From: WHSM01 sp050701635
GTDB lineage: Bacteria > Actinomycetota > Actinomycetes > Mycobacteriales > Micromonosporaceae
Assembly (NCBI GenBank): GCA_050701635.1
Contig: JBOGDF010000313.1
Coordinates: forward strand, 1-6,554
Length of the DNA: 6,554 bases
Direction: 5' to 3'
Shown here piece after piece: positions 1 through 6,069 of this stretch; the stretch's first letter is position 1, and every line of letters starts with the position of its first letter. Below the pieces are notes generated by a model. The model made no database searches, had not been told where the DNA came from, and saw only the letters and a list, made by a program, of their open reading frames with translations. The position numbers were made by a program, and so were the translations under genes.

Positions 1-1011
1 CCACTGCCCGGCGCCGCCCCGCAGGCACCAGCCGCGTTCTCCCCGCCCGGCACCGCCCCGCGACCGCTTCCGGCCGGTGCCACATCGCCGTCGCCGCCGC
101 AGCCCGTACCACCGCAACCGGCACCACCGGCTGCCGCGGTCAATCCTGCCGATCTGCCGAGCATCCGCTCGGTGCCGGCGCTTCCCGCGCCGCGGTGGCC
201 GCAACTGGTCGCGTGGCTCGGGGTATGGCTACCCGTGCTGCTTCCGTTGCTGGCGTTCCCGCTGCCGCTGCCGATCACGTTCGCGGACGAGTACGGCAGC
301 CTGCACGGGCTCGACAAATACCTCGTGGTCTGGCTGCTGGGCGTGCCGGTGCTGATCGCGATCAGCGTGGCGTCGGTGATCTGGCTGTCCCGGCTGCGGC
401 GCTGGCGGTGGCCCGCCGATGCCATGGTGTACGCGCGGTGGCCGGGCTGGCTGGCCGTACTGTCCGCGCCGTTCCTGGTGCTCGGGGTCGTGGTCACCGG
501 GCTGCTGCTGGAGATGCTGCGCGGGGTGACCTGGTCGACGTCGGAGGACGTAGCCCATCCGGCCAGCTCTCCGTACTACCGCCAAGGCGCTCTGGAACGC
601 ATCGCCGAGAAACACACCGAGTTGATCGTGGTCCTGGTGATCGGGGTGTTGATCGCGCTGGTCGGCTGCGTGGGGATCCTGATCTGCCGGCGGTGGACGC
701 ATCCCCGCCTGGCGATCCTGACCAGCGGTCTGCAGTACGAGGCGGCACCCGACCGCGGCATGTTCCTGCCGTGGTCGCAGCTCAAGCACGTCGAGATACG
801 CTCCCCCGGCCCGGGCCAGCCCGATGCGGTGCTCGCCTGGCCCACGCCGGACACGCCCAGCGATCCCAGACTCGCACCGCTGTGGTCGCGCGACGTCAAC
901 GGCTATCTGGTGCCTGCACTACGGCAGCGCTTCGCCGCCGCACCGGACGATGTCGCGTACGCGATCGCCGAACAGTCCGGCGGCAAGGTGATGCCGGGAC
1001 GGGCGCGATAG
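1..1011 (+). CDS. Membrane protein with proline-rich N-terminus, four TM helices and PH-like C-terminal domain (5' partial)
   Basis: The frame is open from the first base and stops at TAG 1009-1011, so the start lies upstream of the window. A GTG at 172 could initiate, but the 57 codons before it encode an uninterrupted Pro/Ala-rich stretch with typical high-GC codon use, so I read them as coding. Of the 336 visible residues, about 1-66 are a proline-rich, probably disordered cytosolic tail. Hydrophobic helices lie near 69-94, 107-129, 150-172 and 208-229. Arg/Trp-rich loops follow helices 2 and 4 (RLRRWRW and CRRWTH). The last about 100 residues contain LTSGLQYE followed by FLPWSQLKHVEI, a pattern typical of bacterial PH-like domains on membrane proteins. 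No enzymatic motif is visible. It is convergent with the next gene and so not in its operon. The membrane topology is clear; the cellular role is unknown. Confidence 0.85.
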   Translation, partial: PLPGAAPQAPAAFSPPGTAPRPLPAGATSPSPPQPVPPQPAPPAAAVNPADLPSIRSVPALPAPRWPQLVAWLGVWLPVLLPLLAFPLPLPITFADEYGSLHGLDKYLVVWLLGVPVLIAISVASVIWLSRLRRWRWPADAMVYARWPGWLAVLSAPFLVLGVVVTGLLLEMLRGVTWSTSEDVAHPASSPYYRQGALERIAEKHTELIVVLVIGVLIALVGCVGILICRRWTHPRLAILTSGLQYEAAPDRGMFLPWSQLKHVEIRSPGPGQPDAVLAWPTPDTPSDPRLAPLWSRDVNGYLVPALRQRFAAAPDDVAYAIAEQSGGKVMPGRAR

Positions 1012-1057
1012 CCCGCAGGTTCAGCCCGCCACGAGTAGCTCCAGCCACCGCTTCAGC

Positions 1058-1105
1058 TGCCCCGCGAGGGGCGTCGGTCGCGCCGCGCGAGCTGTCGCAG
1101 CGCGG
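1058..1105. terminator. Tandem hairpins between convergent genes, possible bidirectional terminator
   Basis: Two hairpins sit in the 237-base gap between the convergent stop codons at 1011 and 1249. The first pairs GCCCC (1059-1063) with GGGGC (1068-1072) around a GCGA loop, which fits the stable GNRA tetraloop class, plus an outer T-G pair. The second pairs CCGCGC (1083-1088) with GCGCGG (1100-1105) around 11 bases. Neither has a T-tract, which is common for actinomycete terminators. A weaker GGGAG/CTCCC stem lies at 1202-1220. Nothing else, including any gene, is supported in this gap. Confidence 0.4.
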
Positions 1106-1248
1106 AGGTGCCTCACTGCTTGATCGCCTCCCGCTGCAAGGAACCGCGCGCTGTTGACGTACCTGTACGCGTCGTTGTGTGTCCAGCGGGTCGTGACGGT
1201 CGGGAGTACCCGCGGGCTCCCTCGCCGTACCGGCCGGCGCCTGGGAGG

Positions 1249-4122
1249 CTATCCGGCGGCCGCGTCGTGCTCGCCGCTGGCGCGCAGCACCCCGGTGCGG
1301 GCGGCGTCCCGCAACGCCACCAGGGCGGGCCAGCCGTCGCCGGTGGCCGCGATCGGCGCGCCGAACCGTACCCGGATCGACCCGCGACGCGGGAAACGCT
1401 GATCCGGGCCCAGCACCCACCTGGCGCCGTCGATACCGGCCGGAACCACCGGCACGCCCGCGTCGACCGCGGCCGCGAATGCCCCGAGGTGGAAGGGCCG
1501 TAGCCCGGGCGCAGCGGACATAGATCCCTCCGGGAAGAGCACCGCGGTCTCCCCCGACCGCACGGCGTGAGCGATTCGGCGGGTGTCCGGCGCTCCCAGC
1601 TCCGGCTGCCGTCGCTCCACGAACTCGCAACCCAGCCGACTGAGGAAGATCCCGACGCACGGCACCGGCCGGAAGTCGGCGCCCGCGACGAACATGAGCG
1701 GACGCGGTGCAGCCATGGCCAGGGCCATACCGTCGAGATAGCTGCCGTGATTGGCGACGATGACGCATGGGCCGAGCCCCGCCAGGTGCTCAGCGCCCTC
1801 CACGGTGAGCGTCGTCGCCGTCAGCCATCGCACCAGGCGCCCTGTGGCACGCAGCGCCCAACGGCGCCAGGCCAGCCGCGGCAGCCCCACCACGGTTGTC
1901 CAGACCGGCGCCGCCAGCAGGGCCGTCAGCGTCCAGGCGTACGCAGCGAACAGCACCGCCGCACCTGCGCGCGCCCAGCGACGCCATTGCGGCACCATGC
2001 CAGCCCAGGCGAACCTGGCCACCTGCCACCAGGCCAGAGCCGGCCGCCTCGCGACACCGCCGGACTCGTACCGCTCCCGGCTGGCGGCTCGGCGGATCTT
2101 GCCGCTCGAGGTCTTGAGCACCGCGCCAGGCGGGCCGATCACCACCTCGTCCGGGGGCACGCCGAGCACGTCGACCGCGACCGACATGACGCGACCGCGC
2201 AACTCCATCACCGCGGCGGGATCGGTCAACCGGCTCTCCGCGAGCACCACCAGGCGCTCAGTGGCCGCGTCCGGATCGGTCGCGGGGAAAACCGCGACGC
2301 ATCCCTTCCGCACGCCCGGGACCTCGCCGACCGCGGCCTCCACCTCACTGGGGTGCAGGTTCCGGCCGGCCCGGATGATGATGTCCTTCGCACGGCCGGT
2401 GATGAAGAGATCCCCGTCGACCAGGTAGCCGAGATCCCCAGTCTCCAGCCAGTCCCCGTGGCGCAGCTTGACAGTGTCCCCCGGGGCCCGGTAGTACCCC
2501 GAGGTAGCCGACGGGCCGGCGAACTGAATCAGGCCCTCCTGCCGGGGCCCGAGCACCCGACCGGCCGCGTCCACGATCCGCAACCGGTATCCGGGCAGCG
2601 GGCGGCCACAGCCGACAAGCCGTAACGCCGGAGTCGGTCCGCCCTCGGCCGGCGGTGCCTTGGCCAGCGTTCCGGCCGTCAGGGGTTCCGCGCGGCCATG
2701 GCGCGCCAACGGCTCGCGGGCGATCACGTCGACGTACGGCGGTCTGCCGAGCGGCGGAAAGGTCACGCCGAGCGCGGCCTCGGCGAGCCCGTACACCGGC
2801 GCCGTGGCCTCGGGGCGGAAGCCGTACGGCGAGAACCGCTCGGTGAACCGGCGCACCGTCTCCGCACTCACCGGCTCGGCGCCGTTGAACGTCAGCCGCA
2901 ACGAACTCAGGTCGAGCCCCGTCAAGTCCTCGTCGGGGATTCGCAGACACAGCTCGTACCCGAAGTTCGGGGCGGCCGAGAGAGTTGCCCGGTGATTGTG
3001 GATGGCCCACAGCCACCGAGCCGGCCGGGCGAGGAAATCCATCGGGGACATCACGACGAGCGGAATGCCGTGGTACAAGGTTCCCAGCCAGGCTCCGATC
3101 AACCCCATGTCGTGATAGAGCGGAAGCCAGCTGACGAAGACGTCTCCCGTGGCGACGCGGGCGGCGGCGCCCAGGGCACGAATGTTGGCGAGCAGGTGGG
3201 CGTGAGTGAGCATCACACCCTTCGGGTCGCCGGTGCTGCCGGAGGTGTACTGCAGCAGCGCCAGGTCGTCCGGTTCGGCTGCGTGGCCCGCGCCCGCGGC
3301 GGAACCGCCGGTCAGCTCTGCCGGGATTGTCACCGATCGCAACGCGGAGGCGTGCAGACCCAGCAGCCGCGCCAACTTCCTGGCCTCCGGCACAGTGACC
3401 AGCGTGACCGCGCCCGCGTTGTCGAGGATCCTGGCCTGCCGGCGCAGGTGCTCCCCCAGCTGGGTCGGCCGAACCGGCGGGTAGAGCGGCACCGGGATCC
3501 CTCCGGCGCGGAGCGCGCCGAGGAACGTGGTGAAATAGTCCACGCCGGTCGGCAGCATGATCCCGACCGGATCGCCGGGGGCGACCCCGCCCGCGGCCAG
3601 CACGGCGCCCGCCTCGGCGGCTCCCTGTGCCAGTGCCTGGTACGTGACCTCGACAGCTCTCGCCGCCGGGCCGCTGTGGTCGAGCAGCCGGAGGTGCACC
3701 CGCCACGGGTGAGCATCGCGATGCCAATCGAGCACCTCGCCGAGGGTTCGAATGTCATGGGGCGGGAACTCGGCAGAACTAGACTCCGGCCGCCACCGGG
3801 TAGCCGTCTGTGGCGCCTGCCTGGAGGCCGGCCCGGTTCGGGCCCCGAGGATCAGGTCCACCCAGTCGGCAACCGTGCTGCCGCGGGTAAGCGCTTCGTC
3901 GGGGAGCACCACCTTGCACGCCTGCTCCAGCCGTACCCGCAGCTCGGCCACCGCCAGGCTGTCCAGCCCCAGGTCGGAGTCGAGCGCACTGTCGAGCCGC
4001 ACCGCCGGCCCCGGCCCCGCCGGATGCAACTCCGACACCAGGCGGCGAATCGTCTCCAGCGCGACATTCACGAGATCCTCAGCCGGATCACCGTGAGCGT
4101 GCTGAGCCCGCTCCTCGGTCAC
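1249..4122 (-). CDS. Trifunctional acyl carrier / fatty acyl-AMP ligase / PlsC-type acyltransferase
   Basis: Residues count from GTG 4122 (957 aa). An acyl carrier domain spans about 15-93, with GLDSL placing the phosphopantetheine serine at 55. A fatty acyl-AMP ligase spans about 120-685: P-loop YTSGSTGDPKG (292-302), WLPLYHDMGL (332-341), NGAEPV (413-418), YGLAEA (444-449), TGDLG (561-565), GRAKD, and catalytic Lys675 in KTSSGKIRR. WLPLYHDMG and the VPLYPP segment are typical of the CoA-independent FAAL class. A hydrophobic stretch (about 719-748) leads into a PlsC/LPLAT domain with NHGSYLD (H792, D797), FPEGSMS (863-869), PFHLGAF and VVPAGI. Predicted role: acyl-AMP formation, loading of its own carrier, then membrane acyl transfer; the acceptor is unknown. 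E. coli Aas has the opposite order and lacks a carrier domain. Start: the frame runs back to GTG 4239, but codons 4123-4239 become AT-rich at third positions and resemble leader. GTG 4071 (GAGGA just upstream) is an alternative. Confidence 0.96.
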   Translation of the reverse strand: MTEERAQHAHGDPAEDLVNVALETIRRLVSELHPAGPGPAVRLDSALDSDLGLDSLAVAELRVRLEQACKVVLPDEALTRGSTVADWVDLILGARTGPASRQAPQTATRWRPESSSAEFPPHDIRTLGEVLDWHRDAHPWRVHLRLLDHSGPAARAVEVTYQALAQGAAEAGAVLAAGGVAPGDPVGIMLPTGVDYFTTFLGALRAGGIPVPLYPPVRPTQLGEHLRRQARILDNAGAVTLVTVPEARKLARLLGLHASALRSVTIPAELTGGSAAGAGHAAEPDDLALLQYTSGSTGDPKGVMLTHAHLLANIRALGAAARVATGDVFVSWLPLYHDMGLIGAWLGTLYHGIPLVVMSPMDFLARPARWLWAIHNHRATLSAAPNFGYELCLRIPDEDLTGLDLSSLRLTFNGAEPVSAETVRRFTERFSPYGFRPEATAPVYGLAEAALGVTFPPLGRPPYVDVIAREPLARHGRAEPLTAGTLAKAPPAEGGPTPALRLVGCGRPLPGYRLRIVDAAGRVLGPRQEGLIQFAGPSATSGYYRAPGDTVKLRHGDWLETGDLGYLVDGDLFITGRAKDIIIRAGRNLHPSEVEAAVGEVPGVRKGCVAVFPATDPDAATERLVVLAESRLTDPAAVMELRGRVMSVAVDVLGVPPDEVVIGPPGAVLKTSSGKIRRAASRERYESGGVARRPALAWWQVARFAWAGMVPQWRRWARAGAAVLFAAYAWTLTALLAAPVWTTVVGLPRLAWRRWALRATGRLVRWLTATTLTVEGAEHLAGLGPCVIVANHGSYLDGMALAMAAPRPLMFVAGADFRPVPCVGIFLSRLGCEFVERRQPELGAPDTRRIAHAVRSGETAVLFPEGSMSAAPGLRPFHLGAFAAAVDAGVPVVPAGIDGARWVLGPDQRFPRRGSIRVRFGAPIAATGDGWPALVALRDAARTGVLRASGEHDAAAG

Positions 4123-4159
4123 AGTCCGATCATCGACGGATCTGGCTTCGCCTGCAAAA

Positions 4160-4257
4160 GGTCCAGGCTCAAGCGTGCTCGGCACAGCCGTTATGCCGGG
4201 CGACCACGATCCCCCGCACCGGATCCGCGACCGCCTCACCGAACAGCAGCCTGGACC
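4160..4257. repeat. 10-bp perfect inverted repeat in the leader of the acyltransferase gene
   Basis: GGTCCAGGCT at 4160-4169 is matched exactly by its reverse complement AGCCTGGACC at 4248-4257, with 78 bases between. Just inside, GCTCGG (left arm) and the complement of CCGAACAGC (right arm) extend the match imperfectly. In the minus-strand transcript this would form a long-range stem just upstream of the preferred GTG start at 4122. It could be a leader RNA structure or a two-site protein target. A chance match is possible in GC-rich DNA. Confidence 0.35.
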
Positions 4258-4324
4258 GTTCCTGGAGCAGGATCGTCTTAAGGACGCGCCCTGACGGCAC
4301 CCACGAGCCGGCCGGGCGCCGCCG

Positions 4325-4338
4325 ACTCAGACTTGAGT
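4325..4338. promoter_or_regulatory. Operator-like palindrome downstream of the thioesterase gene
   Basis: ACTCA (4325-4329) and TGAGT (4334-4338) form a perfect 5-bp inverted repeat around GACT. It lies about 30 bases after the thioesterase stop and about 200 bases before the ligase start. The size and spacing suit a small dimeric repressor site or a short hairpin in the leader. No regulator gene is visible in the window and no clear -10/-35 pair was found beside it, so the role is open. Confidence 0.25.
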
Positions 4339-4365
4339 AACGTCACCGCGTTCGCGCTGCAGGCC

Positions 4366-4734
4366 TCACTCCACTGACCCGGCGAGCCGTTCCAGGGACC
4401 GCCGCAGCTTTCCCGCGATAGGCACCGGGCGGCGGCTGTGCCGATTCACGAAGACGTGGACGAAATGGCCCTCGGCCAGCAGGGTCTCGTCGCGGAAGAT
4501 CCCGACCTCGTACCGCACGCTGGAGCGGCCGAGGTGGCCAACCCGCAGTCCGGTCCGCAACCGCTCGGGGAACGCGGCGGGTGCGTTGAACGCGCAGTGC
4601 GACTCGACACAGAGCCCGATCGTGTCGCCGTCGTGGATGTCCAGGCCGCCCTCGGCGATCAACCAGTTGTTGATCACGGTATCCATGTAGGCGTAGTACG
4701 CCGCGTTATTGATATGGCCGTAGACGTCCAACAC
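4366..4734 (-). CDS. Short hotdog-fold acyl thioesterase (4HBT type)
   Basis: The 122-residue product opens almost at once with DVYGHINNAAYYAYMD (residues 3-18), the 4HBT motif in which the Asp (D3) before the GHxNN run is the expected catalytic residue. Later family-like segments are the SHCAFNAPAAFPERL stretch (45-59), RSSVRYEVGIF (70-80) and LLAEGHFVHVFV (85-96). Such enzymes hydrolyse acyl-CoA or acyl-carrier thioesters in the cytosol. The usual first beta strand (about 10-15 residues before the catalytic Asp) is missing. This is not a mis-set start: an in-frame TAG (4741-4743) stands two codons before GTG 4734. The gene lies directly upstream of the carrier/ligase/acyltransferase gene on the same strand, suggesting a role in editing or recycling acyl thioesters for it. 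The fold call is strong; the substrate is unknown. Confidence 0.9.
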   Translation of the reverse strand: MLDVYGHINNAAYYAYMDTVINNWLIAEGGLDIHDGDTIGLCVESHCAFNAPAAFPERLRTGLRVGHLGRSSVRYEVGIFRDETLLAEGHFVHVFVNRHSRRPVPIAGKLRRSLERLAGSVE

Positions 4735-4743
4735 AGTCCGCTA

Positions 4744-4772
4744 TCCCTAAACAGGACCCCTCGGGCCGGCAA
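4744..4772 (-). promoter_or_regulatory. Candidate promoter of the thioesterase gene, possibly leaderless
   Basis: On the minus strand, TTGCCG (4767-4772) is followed after exactly 17 bases by TAGGGA (4744-4749), which ends nine bases before the GTG at 4734. This resembles a housekeeping-sigma promoter giving a leaderless or nearly leaderless mRNA. No good Shine-Dalgarno precedes the GTG, which fits. The -10 match is weak (only TA conserved), so confidence is low. Confidence 0.35.
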
Positions 4773-4782
4773 GATGCCCGGC
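4765..4782 (-). terminator. Weak hairpin after the small two-cysteine gene
   Basis: GCCGG (4765-4769) and CCGGC (4778-4782) form a 5-bp stem with an 8-base loop, 8 bases past the TAG of the small membrane protein gene. It has no T-tract and overlaps the proposed -35 of the thioesterase promoter, so terminator and promoter readings compete. Confidence 0.2.
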
Positions 4783-4790
4783 GGTACTCC

Positions 4791-5096
4791 CTATCGGGCT
4801 GACCGTCGCGGTCGGGCACGGCGAAGGACAAGGTATCCCACCAACCCGCCGAGCAGGGCGGCCAGCGCCGTGGTGGCGATCGAGGTGATGACAAGGCTCG
4901 TCGGCCGCACGCAAAGTCCGTCGCTTCCACCTATCACAACGTCAGGGCAACCTGGGTCGCGGAGAATGTCGACCGACACGAGAGCCTGCCATACCAGGAC
5001 ACCGCTCTCGGCTGCGAACGCCGCCCCCGCAGCGACGAGCGCGGCGGCCGCTACCACCGCCACTGTGAGCACTGACCTCATCGCGCGCATAGTCAC
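4791..5096 (-). CDS. Small membrane protein with two hydrophobic segments and a two-cysteine exported loop
   Basis: I do not recognise the family. The 101-residue product begins with a basic Met/Arg-rich stretch, then a hydrophobic alanine/valine segment (about 9-28) ending AAFA, which could be cleaved as a signal peptide or stay as a membrane anchor. A roughly 38-residue polar loop carries C50 (DPGCPD) and C62 (GLCV), well placed for a disulfide outside the membrane. A second hydrophobic segment (about 67-91) is followed by an arginine-rich tail, RRARPRRSAR, expected in the cytosol. GTG 5096 is used here; ATG at 5090 or 5081 could equally start it and no Shine-Dalgarno decides. It ends 56 bases before the thioesterase and shares its strand. 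The hydrophobic pattern supports a real gene; no function can be assigned. Confidence 0.72.
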   Translation of the reverse strand: MTMRAMRSVLTVAVVAAAALVAAGAAFAAESGVLVWQALVSVDILRDPGCPDVVIGGSDGLCVRPTSLVITSIATTALAALLGGLVGYLVLRRARPRRSAR

Positions 5097-5112
5097 TCAG
5101 CCCGGGCGCTAC

Positions 5113-5138
5113 GACGCGCCACAACGGACCCCGGTTCC
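5113..5138 (-). promoter_or_regulatory. Candidate ECF-sigma promoter for the small two-cysteine membrane protein
   Basis: On the minus strand, GGAACC (5133-5138) is followed after 16 bases by CGTC (5113-5116). The GGAAC, 16-17 base spacer, CGTC pattern is the recognised form of envelope-stress ECF promoters in actinomycetes. The element ends 16 bases before GTG 5096, leaving a short untranslated leader. If real, it would place the small exported-loop protein under cell-envelope stress control. Confidence 0.45.
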
Positions 5139-5214
5139 AGAGTCGCCCATGGCCATCCGCCGGACAACCGTAGCTGCCCGAGGGTAATCACAGCCCCTGC
5201 GGCCGCTGCGGGCA

Positions 5215-5230
5215 GCGCCCCGCGAGGCGC
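5215..5230 (-). terminator. Hairpin downstream of the metalloprotease gene
   Basis: GCGCC (5215-5219) pairs with GGCGC (5226-5230) around a 6-base loop. It lies about 115 bases past the protease stop and before the promoter of the next minus-strand gene, so it could end the protease transcript. There is no T-tract and the position is rather distant. Confidence 0.25.
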
Positions 5231-5282
5231 AAAGCCAACAGCCCTGGCGCTCCCGCAAAGCCCTGCCTGCACCACCTGGCGC
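5226..5282. repeat. Short degenerate direct repeats in the 5097-5345 gap
   Basis: GCAAAGCC occurs at 5229-5236 and 5255-5262, and GGCGC at 5226-5230, 5246-5250 and 5278-5282. The units are too short and irregular for a CRISPR or a clear tandem array. Apart from these, the hairpin and the ECF-like promoter, I see nothing in this 249-base gap. Confidence 0.25.
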
Positions 5283-5345
5283 GAGATAACCCCGCGACCG
5301 CAACTCGCCACCCCCTCATGCAGCACTTCCGGGGCGCGCAGAGGT

Positions 5346-6059
5346 TCAGTACGCGGCTTCAAACGTGTGGATGTCGTGCGTTTCGAGCGATCGCATCCGC
5401 TCGGTTCCGGGAGAATACACGGGACACATGGTGTGCTGACTTGAATTGTTCTCACAAACCGGGTCGCCGCTGTCGTAATGCCCATCATCGTTGGGACCTC
5501 GAAGAAAGCCGGCGATGTGTCCCCACTCGTGGCTGGCCACGCTCCACAGGTCCTTCTCACAGGTGCCGAACGGACACAGGTTGAGAAAACCATCGTCCGC
5601 GTCCCCAGTGCCGGTATACCAGTTCTGGTCGCTATCAAAATTGATGGTGAACCGCGTGATGTTTCCGAACCCATCGACGCATACGATCGCGACTCCAAGA
5701 ACGCTCGGGCCGTATAGGTCCAGGTTACGCCAAAAAGCACCGTTCAAACTGTTACCGCAGGGATTGTCGGCGTTGCCTGGGTTGGTTCTCTGGCCGGCGT
5801 TGATGAAGTTGGGTTCCGCGGCGCCGCCGCGCTGGTTCCACTGAGACGCGCCATTGAGAACGCGGTCGCGGTGGGATCCGCCGGGGAAGTCGCTCTTGAA
5901 GTACCAGTCGATAGTGTTTTCGCCGGCCGTTGACCATTTCCATGGGATGTAGAGACTGACGCTGTGTGCCGCAGCTGGCTGGGCGGCGCCCGCGATGACG
6001 AGCAGCGAGATCAGGACAAGAACGGTGAGCGGCGTGCCGATCTTGGCTGTCATGGTCAT
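5346..6059 (-). CDS. Secreted matrixin-like zinc metalloprotease
   Basis: Residues count from ATG 6059 (237 aa). The N-terminus is a signal peptide: Lys near 6, hydrophobic core about 11-25, and cleavage likely after PAAA (31). The mature part starts straight away with HSVSLYIPWKW, leaving no room for a pro-region. The zinc-protease motif HEWGHIAGF is at 177-185 (H177, catalytic E178, H181), followed by a Met-turn-like HTMCPVY around M211, as in metzincins. The expected third ligand three residues after the motif Gly is Arg187; His194 in the DDGHY segment is the candidate substitute. Six cysteines (101, 127, 162, 167, 202, 212) suit three disulfides. The product ends LETHDIHTFEAAY. The start is supported by an ATGA overlap with the upstream gene and by GGAGG at 6063-6067; ATG 6053 has better spacing and is an alternative. 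Four 60-base lines in the gene run 50-60% GC, against 75% for one counted in the ligase gene, hinting at transfer. Confidence 0.92.
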   Translation of the reverse strand: MTMTAKIGTPLTVLVLISLLVIAGAAQPAAAHSVSLYIPWKWSTAGENTIDWYFKSDFPGGSHRDRVLNGASQWNQRGGAAEPNFINAGQRTNPGNADNPCGNSLNGAFWRNLDLYGPSVLGVAIVCVDGFGNITRFTINFDSDQNWYTGTGDADDGFLNLCPFGTCEKDLWSVASHEWGHIAGFLRGPNDDGHYDSGDPVCENNSSQHTMCPVYSPGTERMRSLETHDIHTFEAAY

Positions 6060-6069
6060 GCCCCTCCGC
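6056..6069 (-). promoter_or_regulatory. Ribosome binding site and ATGA coupling junction of the metalloprotease gene
   Basis: The TGA stop of the upstream gene (6056-6058) shares bases with the protease ATG (6057-6059). GGAGG lies at 6063-6067 inside the end of the upstream gene, three bases before this ATG and nine before a second ATG at 6053. It is the clearest Shine-Dalgarno in the window and implies coupled translation of the two exported proteins. Confidence 0.75.

Noticed and set aside
172..174. GTG 172 as the start of the first membrane protein
   Set aside because: The frame continues upstream to the window edge as a coherent proline-rich segment, so the gene is more likely 5' truncated by the window.
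2345..3727. Minus-strand open frame of 460 codons within the ligase gene, and similar nested frames (896-1768, 3330-3758)
   Set aside because: These are out-of-frame reads of the same strand, Arg/Pro-rich and lacking any recognisable motif, overlapped fully by the clear multidomain enzyme.
4123..4239. N-terminal extension of the ligase to GTG 4239
   Set aside because: Third codon positions lose their GC bias there, no Shine-Dalgarno precedes the start, the residues precede the first carrier helix without homology-like features, and the stretch contains one arm of an inverted repeat. It is kept only as an alternative start.
2698..4281. Long plus-strand open frame of 527 codons opposite the ligase gene
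   Set aside because: Its translation is Arg/Gln/Gly-rich with no domain pattern and mirrors the high-GC antisense of a strand carrying many conserved motifs. It is a shadow frame.
4438..5187. Plus-strand open frame of 249 codons opposite the thioesterase and small membrane protein
   Set aside because: No domain-like pattern, and it spans two intergenic regions and two better-supported minus-strand genes.
5226..5282. CRISPR or tandem repeat array
   Set aside because: The repeats are 5-8 bases, two or three copies, with uneven spacing and no conserved spacer length.
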